This document shows, piece by piece, positions 7,843-16,010 of a stretch of 64,000 nucleotides of DNA. The position numbers were made by a program, and so were the translations under genes. The stretch's first letter is position 1, and each line of letters begins with the position of its first letter. The stretch spans positions 3,764,280 to 3,828,279 of the forward strand of contig NZ_CP038266.1 in assembly GCF_004564355.1 (NCBI RefSeq), read 5' to 3'. The notes under the pieces are model-generated. The model ran no database searches. It was not told where the DNA came from and was given only the letters and a program-made list of their open reading frames with translations. This DNA comes from Microbacterium wangchenii. GTDB taxonomy: Bacteria; Actinomycetota; Actinomycetes; Actinomycetales; Microbacteriaceae.

Positions 7843-9222
7843 GTGACCTCTCTGCCCCCGCAGCCGCTCAGCCCCCTGGACGGCCGCTACCGCGCCGCGG
7901 TGTCGCCCCTGACCGATTACCTCTCCGAGGCCGGGCTCAACCGCGCGCGCGTCGAGGTCGAGGTCGAGTGGCTGATCGCCCTCACGGATCGCTCGCTGTT
8001 CGGCACCGCACCCCTCGGCGACGACGACAAGGCGCGGCTGCGTGCCCTGTACCTCGAGTTCGGCCAGAGCGAGATCGACTGGCTGGCCGAGAAGGAGGCC
8101 GTCACGCGTCACGACGTCAAGGCGGTCGAGTACCTCGTGCGCGATCGCCTGGCCGCGCTGGGCCTGGAGTCGGTGGCCGAGCTCACCCACTTCGCGCTGA
8201 CCAGCGAAGACGTCAACTCCACCGCCTATGCCCTCACCGTCCAGCGCGCGGTCACCCGCGTGTGGCTGCCGCGGCTGGAAGCCGTCGCCGATGCGCTGGC
8301 CACGCTGGCCCGCGACACCCGCGATGTCGCGATGCTCTCGCGCACGCACGGGCAGCCGGCGACCCCGACGACGATGGGCAAGGAGATCGGCGTGTTCGCG
8401 TGGCGCCTGCGCCGCGTGGCCGCCCAGGTCGCCGCATCCGAGTACCTCGCGAAGTTCTCCGGAGCCACCGGCACGTGGTCGGCGCACCTCGCCGCCGATC
8501 CCACCGCCGACTGGCCCGCCATCTCGCGGGCTTTCGTGGAATCCCTCGGTCTGGGCTTCAACCCCGTGACCACGCAGATCGAATCGCACGACTGGCAGGT
8601 CGAGCTCTACGACCGCGCCCGTCACGCCGGCGGCATCCTGCACAACCTCGCCACCGATGTGTGGACGTACATCTCGATGGGCTACTTCACCCAGATCCCC
8701 GTCGCGGGGGCGACCGGGTCGTCCACGATGCCGCACAAGATCAACCCGATCCGCTTCGAGAACGCCGAGGCCAACCTGGAGATCTCCGGTGGCCTGTTCG
8801 CCACGCTCGCCCAGACCCTCGTGACCTCGCGCCTGCAGCGCGACCTCACCGACTCCACGACGCAGCGCAACATCGGCGTCGCGTTCGGGCACTCCCTGCT
8901 GGCCCTGGACAACCTCGAGCGCGGCCTGCGTGAGATCTCCCTCGCGCCCGACGTGCTGCGTGCCGACCTCGACGCGAACTGGGAGGTGCTGGCCGAGGCC
9001 ATCCAGACCGTCGTGCGCGCCGAGATCGCCGCCGGCCGCTCCTCGATCACCGACCCGTACGCGCTCCTGAAGGAGCTCACGCGCGGTCGCCGGGTGGGCG
9101 CCACCGAGCTGGCGGAATTCGTGCACGGGCTCGACATCGGCGACGCCGCGAAGGAGCGTCTCCTCGCGCTCAGCCCCGCGACGTACACGGGCTTGGCTTC
9201 CGCGGTCGTCGACCAGCTCTAG
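7843..9222 (+). CDS. purB: Adenylosuccinate lyase
   Basis: The 459-residue protein starts at a GTG with GGGAG five bases upstream. The fumarase/aspartase superfamily signature SSTMPHKINPIRFENAEAN near residue 290 contains the catalytic loop. LSRTHGQPATPTTMGKEI and TSEDVNSTAYAL are the other conserved blocks. PurB cleaves adenylosuccinate to AMP and SAICAR to AICAR in purine synthesis; it acts in the cytosol as a tetramer. The N-terminal SPLDGRY block and the length place it in the E. coli-type PurB clade. The stop codon overlaps the convergent regulator gene by four bases. Confidence 0.96.
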   Translation: MTSLPPQPLSPLDGRYRAAVSPLTDYLSEAGLNRARVEVEVEWLIALTDRSLFGTAPLGDDDKARLRALYLEFGQSEIDWLAEKEAVTRHDVKAVEYLVRDRLAALGLESVAELTHFALTSEDVNSTAYALTVQRAVTRVWLPRLEAVADALATLARDTRDVAMLSRTHGQPATPTTMGKEIGVFAWRLRRVAAQVAASEYLAKFSGATGTWSAHLAADPTADWPAISRAFVESLGLGFNPVTTQIESHDWQVELYDRARHAGGILHNLATDVWTYISMGYFTQIPVAGATGSSTMPHKINPIRFENAEANLEISGGLFATLAQTLVTSRLQRDLTDSTTQRNIGVAFGHSLLALDNLERGLREISLAPDVLRADLDANWEVLAEAIQTVVRAEIAAGRSSITDPYALLKELTRGRRVGATELAEFVHGLDIGDAAKERLLALSPATYTGLASAVVDQL

Positions 9223-10319
9223 GGCAGAGGAGCGGTGGATTCACCGATCACCAGCTCGGTGCTCAGCGTGACCTTGCGGACCTCGCGGGGGTCGCGGATG
9301 AGCGCGAGGGTGAGGTCCACCGCCGCATCCCCCATGCCCTCCTGATCTTGGCGGATGTGGGTGAAGCGGTAGCGCCCGGGATCGTAGAACGCATCCGGGT
9401 GGTCGAAGCAGACGATCGAGAGGTCGTCGGGGATGCGCCGTTGCATGCGGTCCGCGGCCACGCGGAGCATCGCCGCGATGTAGTACTCGGTCGCCACCAC
9501 GGCGGTGACTTCCGGGTGGTCCCGCAGATACGCCTCGAGGTGATTCACGTCTTCCGCCGGGCTGATCGTGCTGCCCGGGGTCGTGGAATGGACCAGGTCG
9601 AACACCAGCGCATCGTCGTGAGGGATGTGGTGCATGGCGTGCGCCTTCACGTAGCCGTCGCGGCGCTCGCGCAGTGTCGACACCGTGCTGTCGGAGCTGA
9701 CGAGTCCGACGTGCTCGTGGCCGAGGGAGAAGAGATACTCGGTCGCCTGCTGGCCGGCGGCGATGTTGTCGGAGCACACCGTCGACACCGGCACCCCGTC
9801 GAACCCGCGGTCGAGGATGACGACGGGAAAGTCCTTCGTGACCAGTTCCAGCACGGCCGGCGGAATGTACACCGACGAACTAGGCTGCAGGATGAGCGCG
9901 CGGACCCCGCCATCGACGAGCGCCCGGATGAGTCGGTCCTCCGCCGACGCATCGCCGAGGCTGCGCTTGACCAGCAGGTTGGCGCTCGCGTTCGCGCGAT
10001 CCAGCAGCCCGCCGAGGATGCGCGTGCCGAACGTGTCGTCGAAGTTCGTCACGATGAGGCCGACGAGCGGGTGCGTGAGGGAGTGTGAGGCCGGGGCCGC
10101 CGTGGCGACGTCGCTGATGACCGTCGTCCCGACTCGGGGGCGCCGGCTGATGTACCCGTCGTTGCGCAGCAGATCGAGCGCCTTTTTCACCGTGATGACG
10201 CTGACACCATGCTTCTCGGTCAGCTCGGCGTCGGACGGCAGGCGCTGGCCGACCGGGTAGTCCCCTCGCTCGATCGCCGCGCGAAGGTCGTCGAAGACCT
10301 TCTGGTAGAGAGCCACCAT
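9219..10319 (-). CDS. GntR-headed, LacI-type sugar-sensing transcriptional regulator
   Basis: The 366-residue protein has a GntR winged helix at residues 1-70 (YQKVFDDLRAAIERGDYPVGQRLPSDAELTEKHGVSVITVKKAL) fused to a LacI/periplasmic-binding sensor domain (LIVTNFDDTFGTRILGGL, VVILDRGFDGVPVSTVCSDN, SIVCFDHPDAF). This architecture is that of AraR-like regulators, which release DNA on binding a sugar. It is the last gene of the mannan locus and is read in the same direction. An AT-rich sequence 22-42 bases upstream of its start shares an 11-mer with the region before the first gene of the locus, which suggests it controls itself and the operon. The likely effector is mannose or a short alpha-manno-oligosaccharide, by inference. 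Confidence 0.88.
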   Translation of the reverse strand: MVALYQKVFDDLRAAIERGDYPVGQRLPSDAELTEKHGVSVITVKKALDLLRNDGYISRRPRVGTTVISDVATAAPASHSLTHPLVGLIVTNFDDTFGTRILGGLLDRANASANLLVKRSLGDASAEDRLIRALVDGGVRALILQPSSSVYIPPAVLELVTKDFPVVILDRGFDGVPVSTVCSDNIAAGQQATEYLFSLGHEHVGLVSSDSTVSTLRERRDGYVKAHAMHHIPHDDALVFDLVHSTTPGSTISPAEDVNHLEAYLRDHPEVTAVVATEYYIAAMLRVAADRMQRRIPDDLSIVCFDHPDAFYDPGRYRFTHIRQDQEGMGDAAVDLTLALIRDPREVRKVTLSTELVIGESTAPLP

Positions 10320-10340
10320 TCCGGGTCCCCGTCCTCCCCA

Positions 10341-10361
10341 ATGAACATATTTAATTTAGCA
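10341..10361. promoter_or_regulatory. Candidate operator of the mannan-locus regulator (site 2)
   Basis: An AT-rich run containing GAACATATTTA (10343-10353) lies between the GH76 gene and the regulator gene; the TAA stop of the GH76 gene lies inside it. The same 11-mer occurs upstream of the first gene of the locus at 18648-18658. Such AT-rich sequence is very rare in this window. It is a good candidate for the binding site and promoter through which the regulator represses its own gene. Confidence 0.55.
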
Positions 10362-11412
10362 TCCGTGCCTGGCGTCGTGCCCGCAGTTCCAGCGCCATGA
10401 TGGCGCTGAGGTGAGTGGAGAAGTCCACCCTGCCCGGCGCGGACGCCGACCAGTCGTCCCCGGGGAGGAGCCACGAGTCGACCTGGGCGTTGCGCCACAA
10501 GGCGTCCGTGCTGCTGCGGAGGAACCCCTCCAGCGTCCGAGCGGCCTCACCGGCGGGATCGAGGTGTTCGAGGAGCGTGCCGACGTAGCGGTAGTAGACG
10601 CCCTTGAACAGCCCTTCGTCGCCGCCGGCTCCTTCCTGCCGGAAGATCCCCTCCTCGGCCAGCTCCCGCAGTGCCGCCAGAGCAGTCTTCTCCGCGTCAT
10701 CGAGGTATCGGCGCTCACCCGTGGCCTCGAAGAGGGCGACGCCGGCACCGACGAACAGCCCCTGGTTGTAGGTGAAGCGCCAGTGCCGGTCGAGCTCACC
10801 GTTCTCCTCCCGGTTGATGCCGTCCTCGACGAAGCCATCCGGGCGCACGACCGTCGCGCCGAGCCAGCGATAGGCGGTGAGGGCGTAGTCGAGGTATCGG
10901 CTGTCCTGGCCGCGGCGGAAGAGCCGTGCGGAGAGGATGACGAAGGGGCCGTTCGCCGGGGTGTTCTTGTAATACGGCTGCTGCTTGCGCCACGCCACGC
11001 TGGGCCCCATCGTGTCGTTCCACCCGTGGTCCACGACGTGCGTCCAGATGCTCTCCGCAGCGGCGAGGTGGCTCCGATCGCCCGAGGCGCCGTACAGCCG
11101 GAGGATCGCGAGGCCGTACCACAGCATGTCGTCGAAGTAATCGTTGAACAGCGAGCCGCCATTGCGCTCGAGCACGTTGCGGTAGACCGTCTCCGCTTTG
11201 GCGAGCCACACGGCGTCTCCGGTGCGTTCGAACGCGTCGATGCGGGCATCGACGAGATGCGCCAGCCACCAGTAGTTGAAGGTGGAGTCGTCACCGGCGG
11301 GGTAGCTGTTGTGAAGCATCTGGGGGTGGTCGGCGCCGAAGAAGTGATCGAGGCTGTTCTGCGCGATGGTGGCGCGCTCGTCCCACGTCGTCGTCTGCGA
11401 GGCGGTCGTCAT
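10351..11412 (-). CDS. Glycoside hydrolase family 76 protein, cytoplasmic (alpha-1,6-mannanase family)
   Basis: The 353-residue protein starts MTTASQTTTWDERATIAQNSLDHFF at ATG 11412 and has no signal peptide. The (alpha/alpha)6-type repeats of GH76 are evident: NYWWLAHLVDARIDAFERTGD, DYFDDMLWYGLAILRLYGA with the catalytic Asp pair (Asp94-Asp95), KNTPANGPFVILSARLF, and FTYNQGLFVGAGVALFEATGE. GH76 enzymes cleave alpha-1,6-mannan backbones; this one would act inside the cell on imported oligosaccharides. It is separated from the binding-protein gene by a perfect 16-bp hairpin. Possible alternatives within the family are other alpha-linked mannosides. Confidence 0.88.
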   Translation of the reverse strand: MTTASQTTTWDERATIAQNSLDHFFGADHPQMLHNSYPAGDDSTFNYWWLAHLVDARIDAFERTGDAVWLAKAETVYRNVLERNGGSLFNDYFDDMLWYGLAILRLYGASGDRSHLAAAESIWTHVVDHGWNDTMGPSVAWRKQQPYYKNTPANGPFVILSARLFRRGQDSRYLDYALTAYRWLGATVVRPDGFVEDGINREENGELDRHWRFTYNQGLFVGAGVALFEATGERRYLDDAEKTALAALRELAEEGIFRQEGAGGDEGLFKGVYYRYVGTLLEHLDPAGEAARTLEGFLRSSTDALWRNAQVDSWLLPGDDWSASAPGRVDFSTHLSAIMALELRARRQARMLN

Positions 11413-11436
11413 GGAGGCTCCTGGAGAGGATCGGAT

Positions 11437-11471
11437 GGCGCGGCGGGCGGCACCGTGCCGCCCGCCGCGCC
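11437..11471 (-). terminator. Intra-operon hairpin between binding-protein and GH76 genes
   Basis: Two perfect 16-base arms (11437-11452 and 11456-11471) flank a three-base loop in the 66-base gap after the substrate-binding-protein gene. There is no run of T after the stem on the transcribed strand. It is best read as a stabilising 3' stem or partial terminator that keeps binding-protein mRNA abundant relative to downstream genes. A similar stem follows the polyol binding-protein gene at 27321-27356. Confidence 0.7.
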
Positions 11472-11478
11472 GCAGCGG

Positions 11479-12729
11479 CTATCGGTTGTCGGCGAGGATC
11501 TGGTCGCCCAGTTCCTGGGCTTCGGAGAGCGCCTGCTCGGCGGTCACCTCGCCGGCGAGGAATTTCTCGAGGGCGGGGATGAGCGCCTTGCCCTCGACAT
11601 CGGATGCTCCGGGGATGCGGGAGCGCACCTTGGCGTACTCCAGCGTCTCGATGAAGGCGGCGTACTTGGGGTTCTCGGTGAAGTACGCGTCGTTCGCCGC
11701 TTCGATGTTGGCCGGGATCCAGCCCGAGATCTCACCGAATGAGACGCCGTTCTCCGGTTGGGTCGTCCACCACTTGATGAACTCCCATGCACCGTCGGCG
11801 TTCTTCGCCCCTTGCGGGATGACGAGGCCGAAGCCGCCCATTCCGGCGCCTCGGTCACCGGTCGGGCCGGCGGGAGGCTGCACGATGCCGTACTCGGTAT
11901 CTGTCTTGTCCAGACCCGACAGCGCCCATGGCCCGTCCAGCTTGAGGGCGACGTTGCCTTCGGCGAACGCATCGACTCCTTCACCGAAGCCGAGTTCGTA
12001 CACCCCCGCGTCGAGCATGCTCTGCCAGAAGTCGAGCACCTCAAGACCCTGAGGGCTGTTGAACGCCGTCGTCTCTCCGTCCTCGCTGTACATCTGGCCG
12101 CCCGCCTGGGTGAGCCACATGTTGAACAGACCCGGGTCGTTGAGCTGGAAGCCGGCCCGCGTCAGAGTCCCGCCGTCGCGGACGGTCGTCGCCTCGGCGG
12201 CCGCCCTCAGCTCGTCCCAGTTGGTCGGTGGCTCGACGCCGGCCTCGGCGAGCGCGGTGACGTTGTAGAACAGCGAGCGGTTGTCCACGAGAAGCGGGAT
12301 GCCGTAGGTGACGTCATCGATGACCAGCTCGCCGAGCGCCTGGTCGTAGAACTGTCCGAGGTCCACGCCGTCCTCGTCGATGTACTCGTCGAGCGGGGCG
12401 AGTGCGTTCGTGGGAACGTAGATCGGTGTGTTGTACCGGTCCCACAGCACGACATCGGGCACGTCACCCGACGCCAGTCCGGTGAGCAGCTGCTCCTCGA
12501 CGAGTTCCTGCGGGACATAGGTGACCTCGTAGTCGTCCTGCGACTCGTTGAAGGCGTCGGCCTGCGCCTCGAGTTGGGCGACCTGATCGCCCGACCAGGA
12601 GCCCCAGAAGACGACCTTCTCGGCGCCGGTGCCGGTGCCGGCCGTGTCGCCGCCCGAGCATGCGGCGAGGCCTGCCACGAGGACGGCGACGGCGCCGGCC
12701 GCGAGAACAGAGCGGTATGTGGTTCTCAT
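11479..12729 (-). CDS. Sugar ABC transporter substrate-binding lipoprotein (mannan locus)
   Basis: The 416-residue protein starts MRTTYRSVLAAGAVAVLV at ATG 12729 with GGAG upstream, and has a lipobox ending LAAC (Cys24). The mature part is a family 1 extracellular solute-binding protein: KVVFWGSWSGDQVAQLEAQADAF at the start, WDRYNTPIYVPTNALAPLD, GIPLLVDNRSLFYN, and an aromatic-rich ligand-cleft region. It should capture alpha-manno-oligosaccharides released outside the cell and hand them to the two permeases encoded just upstream. The substrate is inferred from the flanking GH76 and GH125 genes. Confidence 0.9.
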   Translation of the reverse strand: MRTTYRSVLAAGAVAVLVAGLAACSGGDTAGTGTGAEKVVFWGSWSGDQVAQLEAQADAFNESQDDYEVTYVPQELVEEQLLTGLASGDVPDVVLWDRYNTPIYVPTNALAPLDEYIDEDGVDLGQFYDQALGELVIDDVTYGIPLLVDNRSLFYNVTALAEAGVEPPTNWDELRAAAEATTVRDGGTLTRAGFQLNDPGLFNMWLTQAGGQMYSEDGETTAFNSPQGLEVLDFWQSMLDAGVYELGFGEGVDAFAEGNVALKLDGPWALSGLDKTDTEYGIVQPPAGPTGDRGAGMGGFGLVIPQGAKNADGAWEFIKWWTTQPENGVSFGEISGWIPANIEAANDAYFTENPKYAAFIETLEYAKVRSRIPGASDVEGKALIPALEKFLAGEVTAEQALSEAQELGDQILADNR

Positions 12730-12796
12730 TGCTGATCTCCGTTGGGTGTTGGGTGGGTAGGAGGAATCGGAGCGCCGGGCGGCGACTCCGCCACGA

Positions 12797-13723
12797 TCAC
12801 TTCGTGCCGGAGCTGGCGAAGTTCTGCACGATGTATTTCTGGGCGAGCACGAAGACGATGAGCACGGGGAGGCTCGTGATGATGGTTCCGGCCATGAGCG
12901 GTCCGTAGTCGGTGTCGTACTCGTTGACATAGGAGGCCAGCCCGACCTGCACGGTGAGCATCGCGGGGTCCCTGAGCACGATCAGCGGCCACAGGAAGCT
13001 GTTCCATCCGGCCTGGAAGGTCAGCACGCCGAGCACCGCCGCCCCCGCGGTCGACAGCGGGAAATAGACACTGCGGAAGATGCGGAACTCGCTCGCTCCG
13101 TCGATGCGCGCAGCGTCCCCGAGCTCGTCGGGCAGCGCTTCGAAGACCTGCTTCATGAAGAAGACCGCGAACGCCCCCGCCGCGAACGGGATGAGCACGG
13201 CGCCGTAGTTGTTGATGAAGCCGCTGCCGCCCTGACCGAAGAGGTCGTTTCCCCCGGCGAGGGGGAAGTAGCGCAGCACGAGGAACGTCGGGATCATCGT
13301 GACGATGGCGGGGATCATCATCGAGGCCAGAAACGACCCGAAGACGGCCACCCTCCCCCGGAACTTGAGCTTGGCGAGGGCGTATCCCCCGAGGCTGCCG
13401 AAGAAGACGTTCGTGAGCGTGCCGCCGACGGCGAGGATGAACGAGTTCGTGAGGTACTGCGCGAACGGCCCGTCGACGAAGAGCGCGATGTAGTTCTCCA
13501 GCGTCGGTGTGCGCGGGATGATCTCGAGGTGGCTCGAAAGGATCTCGCTCTCCGGCTTGAGCGAGGTGGACAGCGTCCAGATCAGCGGCAGCACCGTCGA
13601 GATGCTCACCGCGATGACCGCGAGGTACCAGATGCTGCTGCCGACGAAACGCCGCCGCCGAGCGGTGCGCCGGGCGGGGGTGATCGCGGGGCCGGCGGGG
13701 GAGGTGGTGGTCGTGGTCGTCAT
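12797..13723 (-). CDS. Carbohydrate ABC transporter permease (MalG type)
   Basis: The 308-residue protein starts MTTTTTTSPAGPAITPARR at ATG 13723; longer open frames upstream are antisense shadow. It has six predicted membrane segments, the first after a basic RRRRF cluster, and the EAA-type loop that docks with the ATPase (DAARIDGASEFRIFRSVYFPLS). It is the second permease subunit of a CUT1-type importer together with the MalF-type gene two bases upstream. No ATPase gene accompanies the operon. The mannan-derived substrate is inferred from context. Confidence 0.92.
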   Translation of the reverse strand: MTTTTTTSPAGPAITPARRTARRRRFVGSSIWYLAVIAVSISTVLPLIWTLSTSLKPESEILSSHLEIIPRTPTLENYIALFVDGPFAQYLTNSFILAVGGTLTNVFFGSLGGYALAKLKFRGRVAVFGSFLASMMIPAIVTMIPTFLVLRYFPLAGGNDLFGQGGSGFINNYGAVLIPFAAGAFAVFFMKQVFEALPDELGDAARIDGASEFRIFRSVYFPLSTAGAAVLGVLTFQAGWNSFLWPLIVLRDPAMLTVQVGLASYVNEYDTDYGPLMAGTIITSLPVLIVFVLAQKYIVQNFASSGTK

Positions 13724-13725
13724 CG

Positions 13726-14709
13726 TCAGACCGCCTTGCTTCGGGTGATGCGCGCGTTCGCAAGAGAGAACACGAGGATGATGAGGAAGAGGATGAACGA
13801 CAGCGCCGACGCGTAGCCCATCTCCAGGCGGCCGAATCCGCGGTCGTAGATGTAGTACACGAGGGTCAGCGTGGAGTTGCCCGGCCCTCCCTTCGTCAGC
13901 ACGTAGGCCTGGTCGAAGACCTGGAACGCCGCGATGAGAAGCAGAGTGGTGATGAGGAACGTCGTGCGCGAGATCGCCGGAAGCGTCACGTGCCAGAAGA
14001 CCCGCCAGTTGCTCGCACCATCCAGTCGCGCCGCCTCGATGAGCTCTCTGGGCACGCCCTGGAGGGCTGCGAGGAAGATGATCATGTTGGCGCCGAAGCC
14101 GGCCCATACGCTCATCAGGACGATGGCGATCATCGCCCACTGCGAGTCGTAAAGCCACGCAGGACCCTTGATCCCGAACCACCCGAGCACGACGTTGAAC
14201 AGTCCGTACTGCGGATTCAGCAGCCAGAACCAGATCGACGCGGTGGCGACGGTGGAGGAGATGACCGGGATGTAGAAGAGAGTGCGGAAGACCCGCACCG
14301 CCTTGGAGTTGCGGTTGAGCAGGAGCGCCGTGCCCAGAGCGACCACCAGGCCCAGAGGCACGAACAGAGCCGTGTAATAGGCGGTGTTGCGCAGCGCGAT
14401 CCAGAAGATCGGGTCTTGGAACACCCGGACGTAGTTGCTGACCCCGACCCATTCGAAGTCGCCGATGACGGCGTAGTCGGTGAAGCTCGTCACGAGTGCG
14501 ATCCCGATCGGGCCGAGCAGGAACAGGACGAAGAGCACGATGGGCACCGCCAGGAAGAGCCACGCGTTGCGCGTCTGCTGACGACGGGTCGCGCTCACCC
14601 CCGATGCGCCCCGCTCGGGCAGGCGGCGCCGCCATCCGGAGCGCTTCTGCGGGGGCGCCGTCTCCTCCTCCGCGAGCACCCGCTGCGTGACGTCGACGAG
14701 GGCGCTCAT
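13726..14709 (-). CDS. Carbohydrate ABC transporter permease (MalF type)
   Basis: The 327-residue protein starts MSALVDVTQRVLAEEETAPP at ATG 14709; this ATG overlaps the stop of the GH125 gene as ATGA. A polar cytoplasmic N terminus is followed by six membrane segments beginning NAWLFLAVPIVLFVLFLLGPIG, and the EAA loop EAARLDGASNWRVFWHVTLPAIS. It forms the membrane channel with the MalG-type subunit. Tight spacing on both sides shows it belongs to a single mannan-utilisation transcript. Confidence 0.92.
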   Translation of the reverse strand: MSALVDVTQRVLAEEETAPPQKRSGWRRRLPERGASGVSATRRQQTRNAWLFLAVPIVLFVLFLLGPIGIALVTSFTDYAVIGDFEWVGVSNYVRVFQDPIFWIALRNTAYYTALFVPLGLVVALGTALLLNRNSKAVRVFRTLFYIPVISSTVATASIWFWLLNPQYGLFNVVLGWFGIKGPAWLYDSQWAMIAIVLMSVWAGFGANMIIFLAALQGVPRELIEAARLDGASNWRVFWHVTLPAISRTTFLITTLLLIAAFQVFDQAYVLTKGGPGNSTLTLVYYIYDRGFGRLEMGYASALSFILFLIILVFSLANARITRSKAV

Positions 14710-16010
14710 CGTGTCTCCGCATCCGTCGGGCGCCGCACGTGTGTGCGCAGGCCGGCGAGCTCCAGCGCGAGCTCGCAGAACATGGCGTTCGCCCACGAGA
14801 ACCAGGGCCTGGTGTAGACGGCCGGATCGTCCTTGTCGAACGACTCGTGCATGGCACCGGTGCCCGCATGGGTCGACAACAGCGTGTCGAAGACGCGTCG
14901 ACGCTCGGAGTCGTCGAGCGCGGTCAGCCCCTGCACAGCCAGCGCGATGGGCCAGATGGAGCCGTGTGGCGTGTGCGGGCTCCCGATGCCTTCGGCAGCT
15001 GTGCCCCGGAAGAAGGTGGGGTTGGCGTCGCTGAGCACGAATGCGCGGGTCGCCAGGTAGGTGGGGTCATCCGCCGCGCACCATCCGAACAGCGGCATCG
15101 ACAGCAGGCTGGGCGTGTTGGCGTCGTCGGTCAGCAGCGCGTTGCCGCATCCGTCGATCTCGTAGGCGTAGATCTCGGATCCCGATGGGAGAGACACCAC
15201 GGCGTGCCGAGCGACGGCGTCGACGACCTCGGCTCGCAGAGTCCGGGAGGATGCGGCGAGCTCGGAGTCGTCGAAGACACTCTCGGCGAGCTCGGCGATA
15301 TCGCCGAGCACGGTGGCCGCCATCATGTTGCCGGGGACGTTGTAGTGGTGCACGCACGCGTCGTCGCTCGGACGGAAGCCCGACCACGTCAGCCCGGTGA
15401 CGGCGGTGGGCCGGCCGAGTCCGTTCCGCTCCAGACTGTCGCTCGCCGGGCCGGTCGTGCGCTGGAACCGATAGGGCGACCGGGACTCATGCTCCTGTTC
15501 GATTCTCCACACCGAGACGACGGTCCGTGCGGCCTCACGAAAATCGCCCAAGTGGTCGGTGCGACCCGTCAGGCGCCAGATGTCGTGAGCCAGCTGCAGG
15601 GGGTAGGCGAGGGAGTCGATCTCGTACTTGCGCTCCCAGATCGCCGGCGACATGTCGGTGAGGTCGTCTTGATGCCCACCGCCGTCGGCCGCGCGGTTGA
15701 ACGCGTTGGCATACGGGTCCTGCAGGAGGAAGCCGAGCTGACGGCGGGAGACAGCCACCGCCGTGTCGGCGAGCGCCTCATCCTCGACGAGGAAGTGCAG
15801 GTACGGCGTCAGTTGCACGGTCGAGTCCCGCAGCCACATCGCGGGGATATCACCGGTCACGACGAACGCCGTGCCGTCGGTGAGCACCTCGATCGTGCGG
15901 TCGAGGGTGTCGAGGAAACACCGGCGGAAGACGTCGCCCGCATCGGCGCCGAGGCGATCGACGACCGTGGCGACCACCCGGTTCGCCAGGTCCGGTGAGT
16001 AGAGGTTCAC
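14706..16010 (-). CDS. Glycoside hydrolase family 125 exo-alpha-1,6-mannosidase
   Basis: The start is GTG 16010, whose GTGA overlaps the stop of the secreted GH76 gene, giving 434 residues with no signal peptide. The family signatures are clear: TGDIPAMWLRDSTVQLTPYL near residues 52-71, QDPYANAFNRAADGGGHQDD and WERKYEIDSLAYPLQLA. GH125 enzymes remove terminal alpha-1,6-mannose with inversion, so this one would finish the intracellular breakdown of imported manno-oligosaccharides to mannose. It lies between the secreted GH76 and the permease genes. Confidence 0.93.
   Translation of the reverse strand: MNLYSPDLANRVVATVVDRLGADAGDVFRRCFLDTLDRTIEVLTDGTAFVVTGDIPAMWLRDSTVQLTPYLHFLVEDEALADTAVAVSRRQLGFLLQDPYANAFNRAADGGGHQDDLTDMSPAIWERKYEIDSLAYPLQLAHDIWRLTGRTDHLGDFREAARTVVSVWRIEQEHESRSPYRFQRTTGPASDSLERNGLGRPTAVTGLTWSGFRPSDDACVHHYNVPGNMMAATVLGDIAELAESVFDDSELAASSRTLRAEVVDAVARHAVVSLPSGSEIYAYEIDGCGNALLTDDANTPSLLSMPLFGWCAADDPTYLATRAFVLSDANPTFFRGTAAEGIGSPHTPHGSIWPIALAVQGLTALDDSERRRVFDTLLSTHAGTGAMHESFDKDDPAVYTRPWFSWANAMFCELALELAGLRTHVRRPTDAETR

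Noticed and set aside
12797..14869. A 690-codon frame apparently fusing two permeases
   Set aside because: The second half is the MalF-type gene in the wrong frame; the two permeases are separate genes two bases apart.
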